From positions 1 through 64,000 of the forward strand of contig NZ_CAIJDP010000060.1 of assembly GCF_903819435.1 (NCBI RefSeq): 64,000 bases of DNA, given 5' to 3'. This DNA comes from Flavobacterium salmonis. Its GTDB lineage: Bacteria > Bacteroidota > Bacteroidia > Flavobacteriales > Flavobacteriaceae. Shown piece by piece: positions 9,053 to 17,556 of this stretch (the first letter of the stretch is position 1; the number at the start of each line of letters is the position of its first letter). The translations under genes and the position numbers were made by a program. Below the pieces are notes generated by a model that was not told the DNA's origin, did no database searches, and saw only the letters and a program-made list of their open reading frames with translations.

Positions 9053-10712
9053 TTAATTTCCCAATCCTTTAATCACTTTCACGGTTTCGGTTTTTACATT
9101 TGTTTTTATTTTTACCAGATAAACTCCCTGAGCATATTTACTTAAATCAATAGGGACTGTTCTTGCAGAAATAGTAAAATGCTGTAAGGTGTGCCCCATT
9201 ATATCTATGACTGTGGCCGTTCCTTGTTTAAAATCATGATCAATTATGATGTTTGTAAATGCACCTGCAGGATTTGGAATAGCTTCCATTGCAGCTTTGA
9301 CTTTCTCTACTTTAGTTTTGTCTTTTAGTTTTACTACCCAAAAATCATTACTGCCAATAGCAGAGTTCTTATCCTTAGAGGAATTGGAATTGGAAGTTCC
9401 TGCCATTAAATAGCCTCCGTCACGGGTTTCAAACAATTTTCTTAAAATATCCTCTCCGTTGCTCCCAACTGTTTTGTTCCAGATTTCCTCTCCCTGCCCA
9501 TCAATTTTCAAAGCGATATAATCATTAATGCCATCCTGTTCTTTTCCAACTCCTGCTTTTTTTGCCATATCATTTAGCAATGACCGTTTTGCTTCTGTTT
9601 TTGCATATCCCCCAATGAGATAGCTCTGATCTTCGTTTACAACCATAGAAGTCAAAATATCCACTTTGCCAAAATCATAGGTTTTACTCCAGATAACTCC
9701 TCCTTCATGATCCAATTTAAGAACCCAGTAATCTGTTCCATTACTCACAATTCCGCCTAAAGGTGTTAAAGGATTCCTGCTGTTAGAATTTCCCCCTACA
9801 ATATAGCCCTTCCTCTTTGGTCTGATAAATAATATAAGGCTGGTCATCGCCGTCTTCGCCATAAGTCTGCTGCCACTCGATAGTTCCGATTTCGTTTATC
9901 TTGATTATCCAATAATCACCGGCTCCGCGGCAGCCATCGATTTTATCTCCTGAAACAGGCGAATTTGAATAACCCGCCAAAATATAACCGTTATCTGATT
10001 TTTGCTGTATGCTTCGTAGTAAATCTGCATATTGTCCGCCAAAAGTCTTTTGTCATTCAATAACTCCTTCTTTATTTAATTTGACAATCCAGTAATCCAT
10101 ATTGCCCCTGGTCTTCTCTGATTTACTAAATAAATCTTCCTTGACAACAGCAACAGGATTTTCGATTAGTTTATTGCTCGCTATTGGACCAGATGCTGAC
10201 GAACCGCCTAAAATATACCCTCCGTCTTTGACCTGAAAAGCACACAATAATTCATCCTGGCCATTTCCCCCTATGGTTCTTTGCCATTGTTCTTCCCCTC
10301 TTGCGTCGAGTTTAATTACCCAAAAATCAGCCAGTCCTTTACAAGGCTCTTTTTTTTGAAAACCCTCAGATGAATTAGAAGTACCTGCCAGTATAAATCC
10401 CCCATCACGGGTACCTTTTACACTTTGTAATAAATCAAATCCACTTCCGACAAAGCTTTTTTGCCAGTCAGGATCCCCTTTTTCATCCATTTTCCAGATC
10501 CAGTAATCCAAATCGCCATGATTGTCTTCGGTTTTATTTCCGGTTTTGTCTGACAAAGAACTTCCCGCCAGAATAAAACCATAGTCTGCAGTAGGTATGG
10601 CATCAAAAAGATAATCGGCGTGCTTGCCGCCATATGATTTTTCCCAAAGGATGTCCTGAGAATAAGTTAAAGCCGAAACAAGAATAAGAAGGGATAAGTA
10701 AAGTTTTTTCAT
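9053..10712 (-). pseudogene. T9SS-secreted repeat protein, broken by an in-frame TGA and a frameshift
   Basis: Three collinear pieces belong to one gene. From the ATG at 10712 comes a signal peptide (MKKLYLSLLILVSALTYSQ), then repeats of the form 'DYW-WK-D--G---W-K--GG---D' and 'DGGFILAGTSNS'. The first piece stops at TGA 10055-10053 in 'NKEGVIE-stop-QKTFGGQYAD'. The same frame continues without other change for 90 codons, and the sister repeat reads 'GTIEWQQTYG', so the TGA replaces a TGG tryptophan codon. Near 9810 the frame shifts by one: 'QTKEEG' and 'GYIVGGNSN' lie in different frames. The last piece ends with a type A T9SS sorting domain (IPNPAGAF...GVYLVKIKT...TVKVIKG). The intact product would have been about 550 residues, exported through the type IX system. 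Two separate lesions argue for real decay rather than one sequencing error. Confidence 0.85.
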
Positions 10713-11220
10713 AAGCACTTTTACAGGTAATTGAATCATTTTATTTTCCGCAAATTTAATGAATATATCTGTAAAAATTTTCTGTTTTTTAGTCTTTTGG
10801 TTTCGTTTTTCGATACTATAACAAAGAGTAAAAAAACAACCTGTTGAAAACGAATGATTAATAAATTTCATATTTTTAAAATCAGGTATTTATACTTAGA
10901 ATTTATACCGACAAGCAATATGTGTCCCAAACATCTTTAAAACTTAGAAAATATAGCATGCTTGTATGAAATTAAGATTTTTCGGTAAGGAAAACTGGAA
11001 TATTTACGCCAATTACAATAGTCATAATTGCATTAAAACTATAGATTGCAAGTATATTTAGACTACCATCGATTTTATAGGATTATCAGGATCTCCAACT
11101 GAAAAAAATTGGTATAATTAAAAGCTAAATTTTAAAAAACAGATTTGAATCATAAATTATGATAACAAACAATTCACAATAATCTTCTAAGAACCGGTTA
11201 TATATTTCAATGTTCACCCG
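10713..11220. other. Gene-free stretch upstream of the broken T9SS gene
   Basis: About 500 AT-rich bases with stops in all frames and no family similarity that I can see. It should contain the former promoter of the broken T9SS gene on the minus strand, but no convincing -33/-7 pair stands out. Confidence 0.6.
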
Positions 11221-11233
11221 CTACAAAGATAAA

Positions 11234-11260
11234 AGCTTCAGATTTCTCTGAAGCTCTTTT
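11234..11260 (-). terminator. Perfect hairpin, probable intrinsic terminator
   Basis: AGCTTCAGA (11234-11242) and TCTGAAGCT (11247-11255) form a 9-bp perfect stem with a 4-base loop. On the minus strand the stem is followed by TTTTATCTTT. On the plus strand CTTTTGCTTTT follows, so it could work both ways. It lies beyond another terminator for the PRC-barrel gene. Confidence 0.6.
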
Positions 11261-11350
11261 GCTTTTAACCACAAAAACTGTGTAAAGTCAAAGATGTTTG
11301 TCAGCTTTTTATAAAGAAACTTTTTGAGGAACAGGGAATTTTTACCTAAT

Positions 11351-11385
11351 AAAAAAGACCAGACATACTTAAATATCCGGTCTTT
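11351..11385 (-). terminator. Terminator of the PRC-barrel gene
   Basis: AAAGACC (11354-11360) pairs with GGTCTTT (11379-11385). On the minus strand the stem is followed by a run of six T, about 60 bases downstream of the PRC-barrel stop codon. Confidence 0.65.
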
Positions 11386-11443
11386 ATATTTCATCTTTAT
11401 AAAAGTATCTATTTTTAAAGATACAACTCTTTTAATCCAGGCC

Positions 11444-11956
11444 TTAGTGCCCGTCAAATTCCCTGCGGTTGTAAAAAGCATCGTCATCACTTTCAGATCC
11501 GGATCGGGACTCCTCATCAGCATAGTATGATTTTAATACACTTCTTTCGTAGTTCCTATCAAAATTATGCTGTGTATTATATCTTCCTGTTCTCCTGAAA
11601 GTATCATAGGTTATACTGTTGGCCATGACAATTTTTGTGTCTTTATTGATGTTTACAGACCCAATTGGAATAATCAGATGGCTGTCTCCTTCTTTGTACA
11701 TAAATTCTCTTCCATTGTCATTTACTATCGTATCATGAACCTCATGACGGCTGTCGTCTATTAATTCTTTATCAACTTTCACGTCCAGATATACCACACG
11801 CTGCATGTCCTTATTGACCCATAAATTGTCAATTTTACCAATAGTGCGATTGTCAGCATCAACGATTTTCCATCCTCTTATATCAGAATAGTTTGAAGCT
11901 ACCTTATAATCTGTAAGTTCGTCAAGCCTGTATAAATTTTTATCTTTATTCTCCAT
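11444..11956 (-). CDS. PRC-barrel domain protein
   Basis: A 170-residue cytosolic protein without a signal peptide. Residues ~25-110 match the PRC-barrel fold: 'DIRGWKIVDADNRTIGKIDN' followed by 'VVYLDVKVDKEL' and 'HLIIPIGSVNINKDTKIVMA'. The C-terminal ~50 residues are polar and acidic (EESRSGSESDDDAF) and probably disordered. Proteins of this size and layout occur in many Bacteroidota and resemble stress-linked PRC-barrel proteins, but no biochemical role is established that I can name. The gene is followed on the same strand by a terminator hairpin. A tiny membrane-protein gene lies 42 bases upstream on the same strand, and the two are likely co-transcribed. Confidence 0.85.
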   Translation of the reverse strand: MENKDKNLYRLDELTDYKVASNYSDIRGWKIVDADNRTIGKIDNLWVNKDMQRVVYLDVKVDKELIDDSRHEVHDTIVNDNGREFMYKEGDSHLIIPIGSVNINKDTKIVMANSITYDTFRRTGRYNTQHNFDRNYERSVLKSYYADEESRSGSESDDDAFYNRREFDGH

Positions 11957-11998
11957 GTTCTTTTTAATTTTATCAATTATATCTTCCAGGTTTCAGGC

Positions 11999-12160
11999 TT
12001 ACTCTGCAATGGTATCTGTACCCGAAACGTTCTCAATGGTGGTTTCGCTCTGCACCTCATCGTCTCTTAAAAAGACATAATATAGCAGCCCAGCGATCAA
12101 AAGCACTGCAACAATCCATGGCCAGACTGGCCTCTTTTTCTCAATTTTAATTTCTGCCAT
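11999..12160 (-). CDS. Small single-pass membrane protein (53 residues)
   Basis: The ATG at 12160 opens a 53-residue reading frame ending in TAA at 11999-12001. It begins MAEIKIEKKRPVWPW, continues into one hydrophobic helix (about residues 12-30, IVAVLLIAGLLYYVF) and ends in an acidic tail (DDEVQSETTIENV...DTIAE). Positive residues before the helix and negative ones after it predict the N-terminus inside and the tail in the periplasm. The codon pattern and clean start and stop, just upstream of the PRC-barrel gene, support a real gene. Function is unknown; the pair may be a stress module. Confidence 0.75.
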   Translation of the reverse strand: MAEIKIEKKRPVWPWIVAVLLIAGLLYYVFLRDDEVQSETTIENVSGTDTIAE

Positions 12161-12467
12161 AACTTTATATTTTTATATGAATATTTTAACTTCATCATAA
12201 AGTTACAAATGAGACAAGCGTGTAAAGTATTTAATTTCAGATAGATGTTATAAAATTCCCAGCAGATAAAAAACCTCAATTATCACTATTAGTTATCAAT
12301 AAGATTTGTCTTAATGTAAATTTTATCTTATTTTTATCATAAGAGTATCAGTAAGAATTGTCAATAGTGAATATTAAACTATTCAAAATTAAAACTATAA
12401 ATATTGATTTTCCAGACTCTAATTATTGTGCACAGATCTTTTTATAATCAAATAACGGTATGTCTTC
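12161..12467. other. Divergent intergenic region
   Basis: About 307 AT-rich bases between the small membrane-protein gene (minus) and the S41 peptidase (plus). It must carry both promoters. Several AT-rich inverted motifs (TTATC/GATAA type) are present, but no site could be assigned with confidence. Confidence 0.5.
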
Positions 12468-14015
12468 ATGAATCATAAAAATCTGATATCAATTTTTACT
12501 ATCTTATTATTTTTGTTGTCTGGTAAAATTCAGGGACAAAGCTTTGATAAGGATAGCTTACTGATTTACAATAAAATGCTTTCAAAAAAACAGATCCATG
12601 AGGACCTTAAAATACTCCTTGCCATACGTGAAAAAGTAAACTCGGGATTGTATCAATATCGCTCTAAAAAACAGATAGACAGCATCTACAACACTACTAT
12701 TAAAAGCATTAAAAAACCTATGAGTGTTATCGATTTTTACAAAATAATACTCCGTCTGACCGATTATGAAGGAAGTGTCCATAACTATACTATTCCTAAC
12801 CTTGATTTGATAAATTTCCTGAACAGACAAAAATCATTTTTCCCTTATCCTCTTCTCTATATTAACGGACAAATTATTTTTGATGGTCAATCGTCAGATA
12901 TACCGCCCGGTTCGAGAATAAAAAGTATAAATGGCGTAACTGATGTAGAATTGATGCACTCTTTTTATAAATACTATACTGCAGATGGTCACACTATTAC
13001 AGAAAAGTTATCGGCTAGTGTAAACAAATCATTTGGGATAAACTATCTTTTGGAATATGGTCTTCATGATGCATTTGTAATAGAATACATCTCCCCAAAA
13101 TCTGACTCTCCTAAAAAAAAGGTGCTTCCTGCGGTAACGCAGCATGAGAGAGAAACAAACATTAAAAACAGATTTAGTGCCCCAGTTACTAACCTGACAG
13201 ATTTCAGGAAACAGTCTGCTTATAGTTTTCACATGCTTAATCCTGATACAGGTATATTAAATCTGAGATCTTTTGGCATGGCATCCGGATCAGACGATCC
13301 CAAATTTGAACCGTATGTGCAATTTTTGGACAGCGTTTTTAACACACTGGACAAAAACAAGGTTTCTAATCTGATCATTGATGTTAGAAATAATCCCGGA
13401 GGCAGTGACCCTAACTTTGAACAGCCTGTAATGTATCTCACAGATCAACCATTCAAAGAAAATGTACAGGCTACTATACTCTTTGACCCCAACTTTTTAC
13501 CTTACGAAAAATATTTTTGGGGTGTTTCAACATCAGAACGACTGGATAGTGTTTCAAGAAAAATGGGAAAAGAATACCTGAAAGGTGTTTATCCGGTTTT
13601 CAAAAATAATATAAGCATACAAAACCCAAAATACAATCCGTTTTATCATCCTAAATCGCCCTTCTTTAAAGGCAAACTTTACCTTTTGATTAATGAAAAT
13701 GTGGCATCAGCAGCTTCTCATTTTGCTTCTCTGGTAAAAGCTTATGTTCAGAATGTTACCATCGTTGGTGTTGAGACCGTTGGCGGTTACTATCGTCATA
13801 ATGGACATACGCCACTGGTTTATGAACTTCCGAATTCAAAGATAAAAACACAATTTTCAATTGTAAACCTGGTACAGGATGCACCCAAAAAAGATAATCA
13901 GCCAGATGGTCACGGTATTATGCCAGACTACGAAGTATGGCCTTCTTTAGATGATTTTTTCCAACAGAAGGATACGCAAATGGAATTTACTCTTAAACTT
14001 ATAAAAATGAAATGA
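12468..14015 (+). CDS. Secreted S41-family peptidase-like protein
   Basis: A signal peptide (MNHKNLISIFTILLFLLSG...QGQ) precedes an N-terminal helical region. A tail-specific protease/S41 domain follows from about residue 255: 'TGILNLRSFG', 'NLIIDVRNNPGG' and 'LYLLINENVASAASHFASL'. By alignment with the S41 motif, Ser414 in 'VASAAS' is the expected nucleophile. The canonical lysine of C-terminal processing proteases is not at its usual place: the segment reads 'VGVETVGGYY' where a GK is common. This is also seen in the tricorn/IRBP-like branch, which uses other residues, so activity is uncertain. It stands alone and is followed by a terminator at 14051. The substrate is unknown; it probably acts in the periplasm. 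Confidence 0.8.
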   Translation: MNHKNLISIFTILLFLLSGKIQGQSFDKDSLLIYNKMLSKKQIHEDLKILLAIREKVNSGLYQYRSKKQIDSIYNTTIKSIKKPMSVIDFYKIILRLTDYEGSVHNYTIPNLDLINFLNRQKSFFPYPLLYINGQIIFDGQSSDIPPGSRIKSINGVTDVELMHSFYKYYTADGHTITEKLSASVNKSFGINYLLEYGLHDAFVIEYISPKSDSPKKKVLPAVTQHERETNIKNRFSAPVTNLTDFRKQSAYSFHMLNPDTGILNLRSFGMASGSDDPKFEPYVQFLDSVFNTLDKNKVSNLIIDVRNNPGGSDPNFEQPVMYLTDQPFKENVQATILFDPNFLPYEKYFWGVSTSERLDSVSRKMGKEYLKGVYPVFKNNISIQNPKYNPFYHPKSPFFKGKLYLLINENVASAASHFASLVKAYVQNVTIVGVETVGGYYRHNGHTPLVYELPNSKIKTQFSIVNLVQDAPKKDNQPDGHGIMPDYEVWPSLDDFFQQKDTQMEFTLKLIKMK

Positions 14016-14050
14016 TCGTAATTTTTTATACTTCCTAAAACCTATAAAAG

Positions 14051-14075
14051 CTCCGGAGAAATCTGGAGTTTTTTT
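14051..14075 (+). terminator. Terminator of the S41 peptidase gene
   Basis: CTCCGGA (14051-14057), loop GAAA, TCTGGAG (14062-14068), then seven T. The stem includes one G-T pair. It lies 36 bases after the stop codon. Confidence 0.8.
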
Positions 14076-14248
14076 GTTTTTCTGAATAAAAATCTTTAGC
14101 AATCTTTTTTGCGCTCACAATCGGAGCATTATATCATCTTTATCCCTTTAGTTAATCATTTCTTAATCCGTTAAGAAAATTATCCGCAGTACTATAAATT
14201 CGTCTTATCAACGCGTATGAAATAAGCTCTGTTTAAAAAATTAAAAAA

Positions 14249-15385
14249 TTGATTTATACTACACTTTTAAATATTGCAGTTTTTCAGGGAATTGTTTTAG
14301 GTTTAATTATTTTAAAGTCTTCCTTGTTCAATAGTAATTCAAATAAATATCTGGCCTATTTACTTTTTACGCTTTCCATTATTTTACTGAATCATGTTTT
14401 TGAGATTGAAGATGCCTTTACCCGCTATCCTTTTCTACACTTTATTAACCATATTGAGTGGACATTTCTAATACCTGCTTTGCTATTTCTGTTTATAATA
14501 AACAGAGTTGATGATCGTGTAAAAAGCAAACAAAAAATTTATTTGTGTTTTATTCCGTTTGTCTATTCTGCTGTTCTTAATATTATACAAGATCTTGATC
14601 ATGTCGCCGGAATTTATACTATTCCTGAGTCAGGCATTGGTTTAATCAATATACTGGGTCTGATTCACCTTATTTTAGCGGTTACCTTCATCCCGTTTCT
14701 GTTACTTTACTCTTATTTTATGATAAAGCATTTAAAAGATTCAGAGGAAAAAAAATGGATTATTCCCTTATTAATAATTGTTTCCTCATTATTATTCGCC
14801 TTTATTATTACCGCTTTGGTGGGCTTATTTCTTCAATATGACATTTCTCCTGCTATGAACGTTCTGGCTTTATCTGTTACAATCATTATTCACTGGACCG
14901 CTTATAATGGTCTTTACAAATACAAACTAGCCAAAAACAAAGAGGCTATTTACAATTTTTTGAACAACGATTTGGCTATTCCACATACCAATATGCAAAT
15001 TATTGAAACTGACAATCCCGAAGAATACAGGGAATCTATCACGGCAGATAATCTTTATTTTCAAAAACTGGAACTTCTTTGCAAAGAGCAGCACCTTTAT
15101 ACTGATAGTACATTAAACAGAGAGAAAGTGGCAGAACAACTAGGCATAAGCGCGGGATACCTGTCACAAATTGTAAATACGATAACAGGAGACAATTTTG
15201 TGCAGTACATCAATCAATATCGGGTTGAAGCTGTCAAAGAAATGATTTCCAATTCTGAATATAACAATTATAATTTACTGGCAATGGGGCTGGAATCCGG
15301 CTTTACTTCGAAAACGACTTTTTTTAAAGCCTTTAAAAAAGTTACCGGTCAGACACCAAATGAATATAAAAATAGCTGTAAATAA
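14249..15385 (+). CDS. Membrane-anchored AraC-family transcription regulator (7TM-type sensor)
   Basis: The first ~215 residues contain about seven hydrophobic helices (for example LLNIAVFQGIVLGLIIL, FLIPALLFLFII and WIIPLLIIVSSLLFAFIITA). The C-terminal ~110 residues are an AraC-type double helix-turn-helix: 'NREKVAEQLGISAGYLSQIV' then 'LLAMGLESGFTSKTTFFKAF' and 'GQTPNEYK'. This is the common Bacteroidota layout of a membrane sensor fused to an AraC DNA-binding domain. The frame opens with TTG at 14249. No in-frame ATG is available upstream before a stop, so a TTG start is the best choice. It may control the next gene, which starts 88 bases downstream, but no site was identified. Confidence 0.85.
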   Translation: MIYTTLLNIAVFQGIVLGLIILKSSLFNSNSNKYLAYLLFTLSIILLNHVFEIEDAFTRYPFLHFINHIEWTFLIPALLFLFIINRVDDRVKSKQKIYLCFIPFVYSAVLNIIQDLDHVAGIYTIPESGIGLINILGLIHLILAVTFIPFLLLYSYFMIKHLKDSEEKKWIIPLLIIVSSLLFAFIITALVGLFLQYDISPAMNVLALSVTIIIHWTAYNGLYKYKLAKNKEAIYNFLNNDLAIPHTNMQIIETDNPEEYRESITADNLYFQKLELLCKEQHLYTDSTLNREKVAEQLGISAGYLSQIVNTITGDNFVQYINQYRVEAVKEMISNSEYNNYNLLAMGLESGFTSKTTFFKAFKKVTGQTPNEYKNSCK

Positions 15386-15473
15386 GTACCGATTTATACA
15401 TTTTTAAGCTTTTGAGACCTTCTTTAATTTTTCTTATGTGAATTTTGGAACTCAATAATTCAAATCACATTTT

Positions 15474-16013
15474 ATGAAAAAAAACTTTTTACTGCTTATT
15501 GTTTTGTTTGTCTTTTATTCTTCTAAAGCACAAAATGAAACTGATCCTTATCAGAAAAATAATGAAATCAAATTAAATGGACTTGCTCCTTTATGGCAAT
15601 CTTTTCAGGTTGGTTACGAAAGACATTTAAATCATAATTCGTCATTAGGACTTTCTGTTTATTATGTGTTTGACAATACAACAAATGAAAAAGATTTAAA
15701 TTATTCAATCTCTCCGTATTACAGAAGATACTTTGGTAAAAAATATGCATCAGGCTGGTTTGTTGAAGGATTTGGAATGCTGACTTCTACAGATGGTAAA
15801 AAAATATATGCATCAGAAGATCATTCCCTATATACAGAAAACCCGGATGTTATTGATTTAGCTCTCGGTGCAGGTGGAGGCTGGAAATGGGTCAGTAAAA
15901 CCGGATTCCTTCTTGAAGCGAACATTGGTTATGGAGGTCTGTTATTCAATGCAAATAAAACAGACCATACTATTGTTGCAAAATTTGGACTGAGTGCCGG
16001 GTATAGATTTTAA
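15474..16013 (+). CDS. Small outer-membrane beta-barrel-like protein (DUF3575-like)
   Basis: A 179-residue protein with a signal peptide (MKKNFLLLIVLFVFYSSKAQ). The rest alternates polar and aromatic residues, as expected for membrane strands ('SFQVGYERHLNHNSSLGLSV', 'YSISPYYRRYFGKK', 'GWFVEGFGML'). It ends in Phe (GLSAGYRF), as outer-membrane barrels usually do. The layout 'NGLAPLWQSFQVGYER' resembles the DUF3575 group. Length fits an eight-stranded barrel. It follows the AraC-type regulator with an 88-base gap and has its own terminator. Function is not known. Confidence 0.8.
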   Translation: MKKNFLLLIVLFVFYSSKAQNETDPYQKNNEIKLNGLAPLWQSFQVGYERHLNHNSSLGLSVYYVFDNTTNEKDLNYSISPYYRRYFGKKYASGWFVEGFGMLTSTDGKKIYASEDHSLYTENPDVIDLALGAGGGWKWVSKTGFLLEANIGYGGLLFNANKTDHTIVAKFGLSAGYRF

Positions 16014-16039
16014 TAAAACTTAAAAAACAGATTTAGTTT

Positions 16040-16082
16040 AACCAAAAAGTAGTTCAAAATTGAACTGCTTTTTGGTTGTTTT
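16040..16082 (+). terminator. Long hairpin terminator after the barrel-like gene
   Basis: AACCAAAAAG-AGTTCAA pairs with TTGAACT-CTTTTTGGTT (16040-16077), a nearly perfect stem with one mismatch, followed by GTTTTG. It lies 27 bases after the stop codon. Confidence 0.75.
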
Positions 16083-16196
16083 GAATCATTTTTATTTACT
16101 GTTCAAAGATTAGCCTTGTTTAAATAACCACGTTACAAATGCTACGATTTATATTATGTTTTAAGCAGGTCACCAGTTGATTTGTTACTCATCGTT

Positions 16197-16275
16197 GCGG
16201 ACACGGATTACAAATCAGCGTTATCGTGTTGTTTGGTCTTATATTGAGGGCACGGAAAAAATTTCCGCGCTATCG
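16197..16275. repeat. Two REP-like palindromic units
   Basis: Two units share the layout GG-CACGGA...A-TTTCCGCG-TATCG. Unit one (16197-16226) has CGGATT/AATCaG. Unit two (16248-16275) has the perfect stem CGGAAA-AAA-TTTCCG. Both are followed by a GCG(T/C)TATCG tail. They are richer in GC than the surroundings. Such 'CGGATT-nnn-AATCCG' palindromes are, to my knowledge, common intergenic repeats in Bacteroidota, often linked to RAYT transposases. No transposase is present here. Confidence 0.5.
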
Positions 16276-16460
16276 TTGTCTACATATTTGCGCAATCAGG
16301 TATAACCACGGTCGAGCATCATAAGCCATGCTCCTGTACTATTTGTGGGCAGGGTTGATCGCAACACCTTTTTTTTGTAGCTTGACCAGATTTCTTTGTA
16401 GGCACGAGCCTGAGGCATCGCGCGCTAGCCGTTACTTAATTCTGCTTACACCAGCGGGGG

Positions 16461-16613
16461 ACTACTGACCAAATTATTAATTACGATGGCAAAATTCCAA
16501 CCGAAGTTGTGATGGAAGATAAAACAGCCGTTGAGCAAATGAGACTCATACAACAGCTCGAAGACGATGACAAACAAACCATCTTTAAACTTATTGATAA
16601 AATGCTTACCAGT
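16461..16613 (+). pseudogene. Remnant: C-terminal tail of an XRE-type HTH regulator
   Basis: In one frame the DNA reads TTDQIINYDGKIPTEVVMED, then KTAVEQMRLIQQLEDDDK and QTIFKLIDKMLT. This matches the linker and C-terminal helix common to Bacteroidota XRE-family regulators (pattern 'EDK-..EQ.RLI..L...DK..IF.LID.ML'). The helix-turn-helix part that should precede it is missing: upstream lies REP-like sequence. Downstream the frame runs into an unrelated fragment. It is a relic, not a gene. Confidence 0.65.
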
Positions 16614-16622
16614 AGACTCTAT

Positions 16623-16772
16623 CTACATTGGCTCATCAAATTTTACGTGTTTGCATCCAAGTGCTATGACTTCGGCTATTTTATCTCTTAAAACATTCGC
16701 CCAGGTCCGACATAATGCCTGAGCATCCGGATAAAGATCTTTTCGCTCGTTGACAACAAAACGAAATAAGAC
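16623..16772 (-). pseudogene. Remnant of a MetE-like (cobalamin-independent methionine synthase family) gene
   Basis: Read on the minus strand, 16772 to 16626 gives NERKDLYPDAQALCRTWANV, then LRDKIAEVIALGCKHVKFDE and PM before a stop. The pattern 'W...L...I......GC..V..DEP' fits the substrate-binding barrel strand of the MetE/COG0620 family, where an 'IQIDEP' motif follows an 'L.EAG' helix. Only about 45 residues survive, with no start and an abrupt end against the XRE relic. The assignment rests on this short motif. Confidence 0.4.
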
Positions 16773-17556
16773 ACACATTATCAGAATTTTGAATTCAACA
16801 AATTAGGCTCTATTGAAAGCATTGGCAACACACAAAGTACTTTTATAATGGCCGAAATAAAAAATCTTCACAATATTAATGTAGAGAGCTAAATTAATGC
16901 ATTTAAAGGAATTGCTATATATGATTTACAAGAACCTTTTTTCCAGATAAATTTTAAATGTTTAGAGTTTCAAAAACAAATTATGTTAAGCAAAATTAAC
17001 ATAAAAAGTGTTAAAACAAACTTTCACAGCAAATGATAATTTTCTGAATATTTTCTAGACACTGTCCTAAAAAGAAGTGAATTATTTTTTACCTGATACT
17101 ATCAATCGAGATTAAACCTTTTGTTTTTTTTAGTCTTCAACTCATAATTACGACGATTTTCTGTCAAAACCTCAGTCTATTAGAGTGTTAACCTCTCTAA
17201 CTGCGTGCGAATTTTCTTCAAAAAAATTCTCTTCTCATTTGTAAAAATACCTTCCAATATTCTTTTTTTTACATTTTTCTATAATTTTCTCTAAAAAGCA
17301 GGAGCATTTTAATCATAATCGCCTATAAATACAGAGAACACAAAGCCTTACAAATACTGGAATTTACATATTTTTCAAATATTAACATATAAATTATAAT
17401 ATCAATATTTATTATAGATATAAAAAACACATACTAAAAAAAACAGGATAGTGCAGGATAGAATTAGCAACAGAACCTTTTAGGTTTGACATATTCGTAT
17501 TTACTAAAAAAAAGTTAAAACTAACTGACCTTTTCAATATAATAAATTAACCAAGA
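16773..17556. other. Long AT-rich intergenic region upstream of the FAS1-SusCD operon
   Basis: No gene is visible over about 780 bases. A short open segment at about 16786-16892 ('NKLGSIESIGNTQSTF') may be another unrecognised relic. From 17000 on, the DNA is very AT-rich with long A and T runs and should hold the operon promoter. A TTTG at about 17489 lies upstream, but I see no convincing TAnnTTTG at the right spacing. Confidence 0.5.

Noticed and set aside
11221-11523. 100-codon minus-strand ORF
   Set aside because: It overlaps the end of the PRC-barrel gene in another frame and runs through two terminator hairpins; the product has no coherent fold or similarity.
16509-16691. 60-codon ORF as a separate small gene
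   Set aside because: Only its first 34 residues match the XRE-regulator tail; the rest is antisense to the MetE-like relic. It is a relic, not a gene.
17480-17556. Promoter of the FAS1-SusCD operon
   Set aside because: A TTTG is present but no TAnnTTTG at acceptable spacing; A and T runs make chance matches likely.
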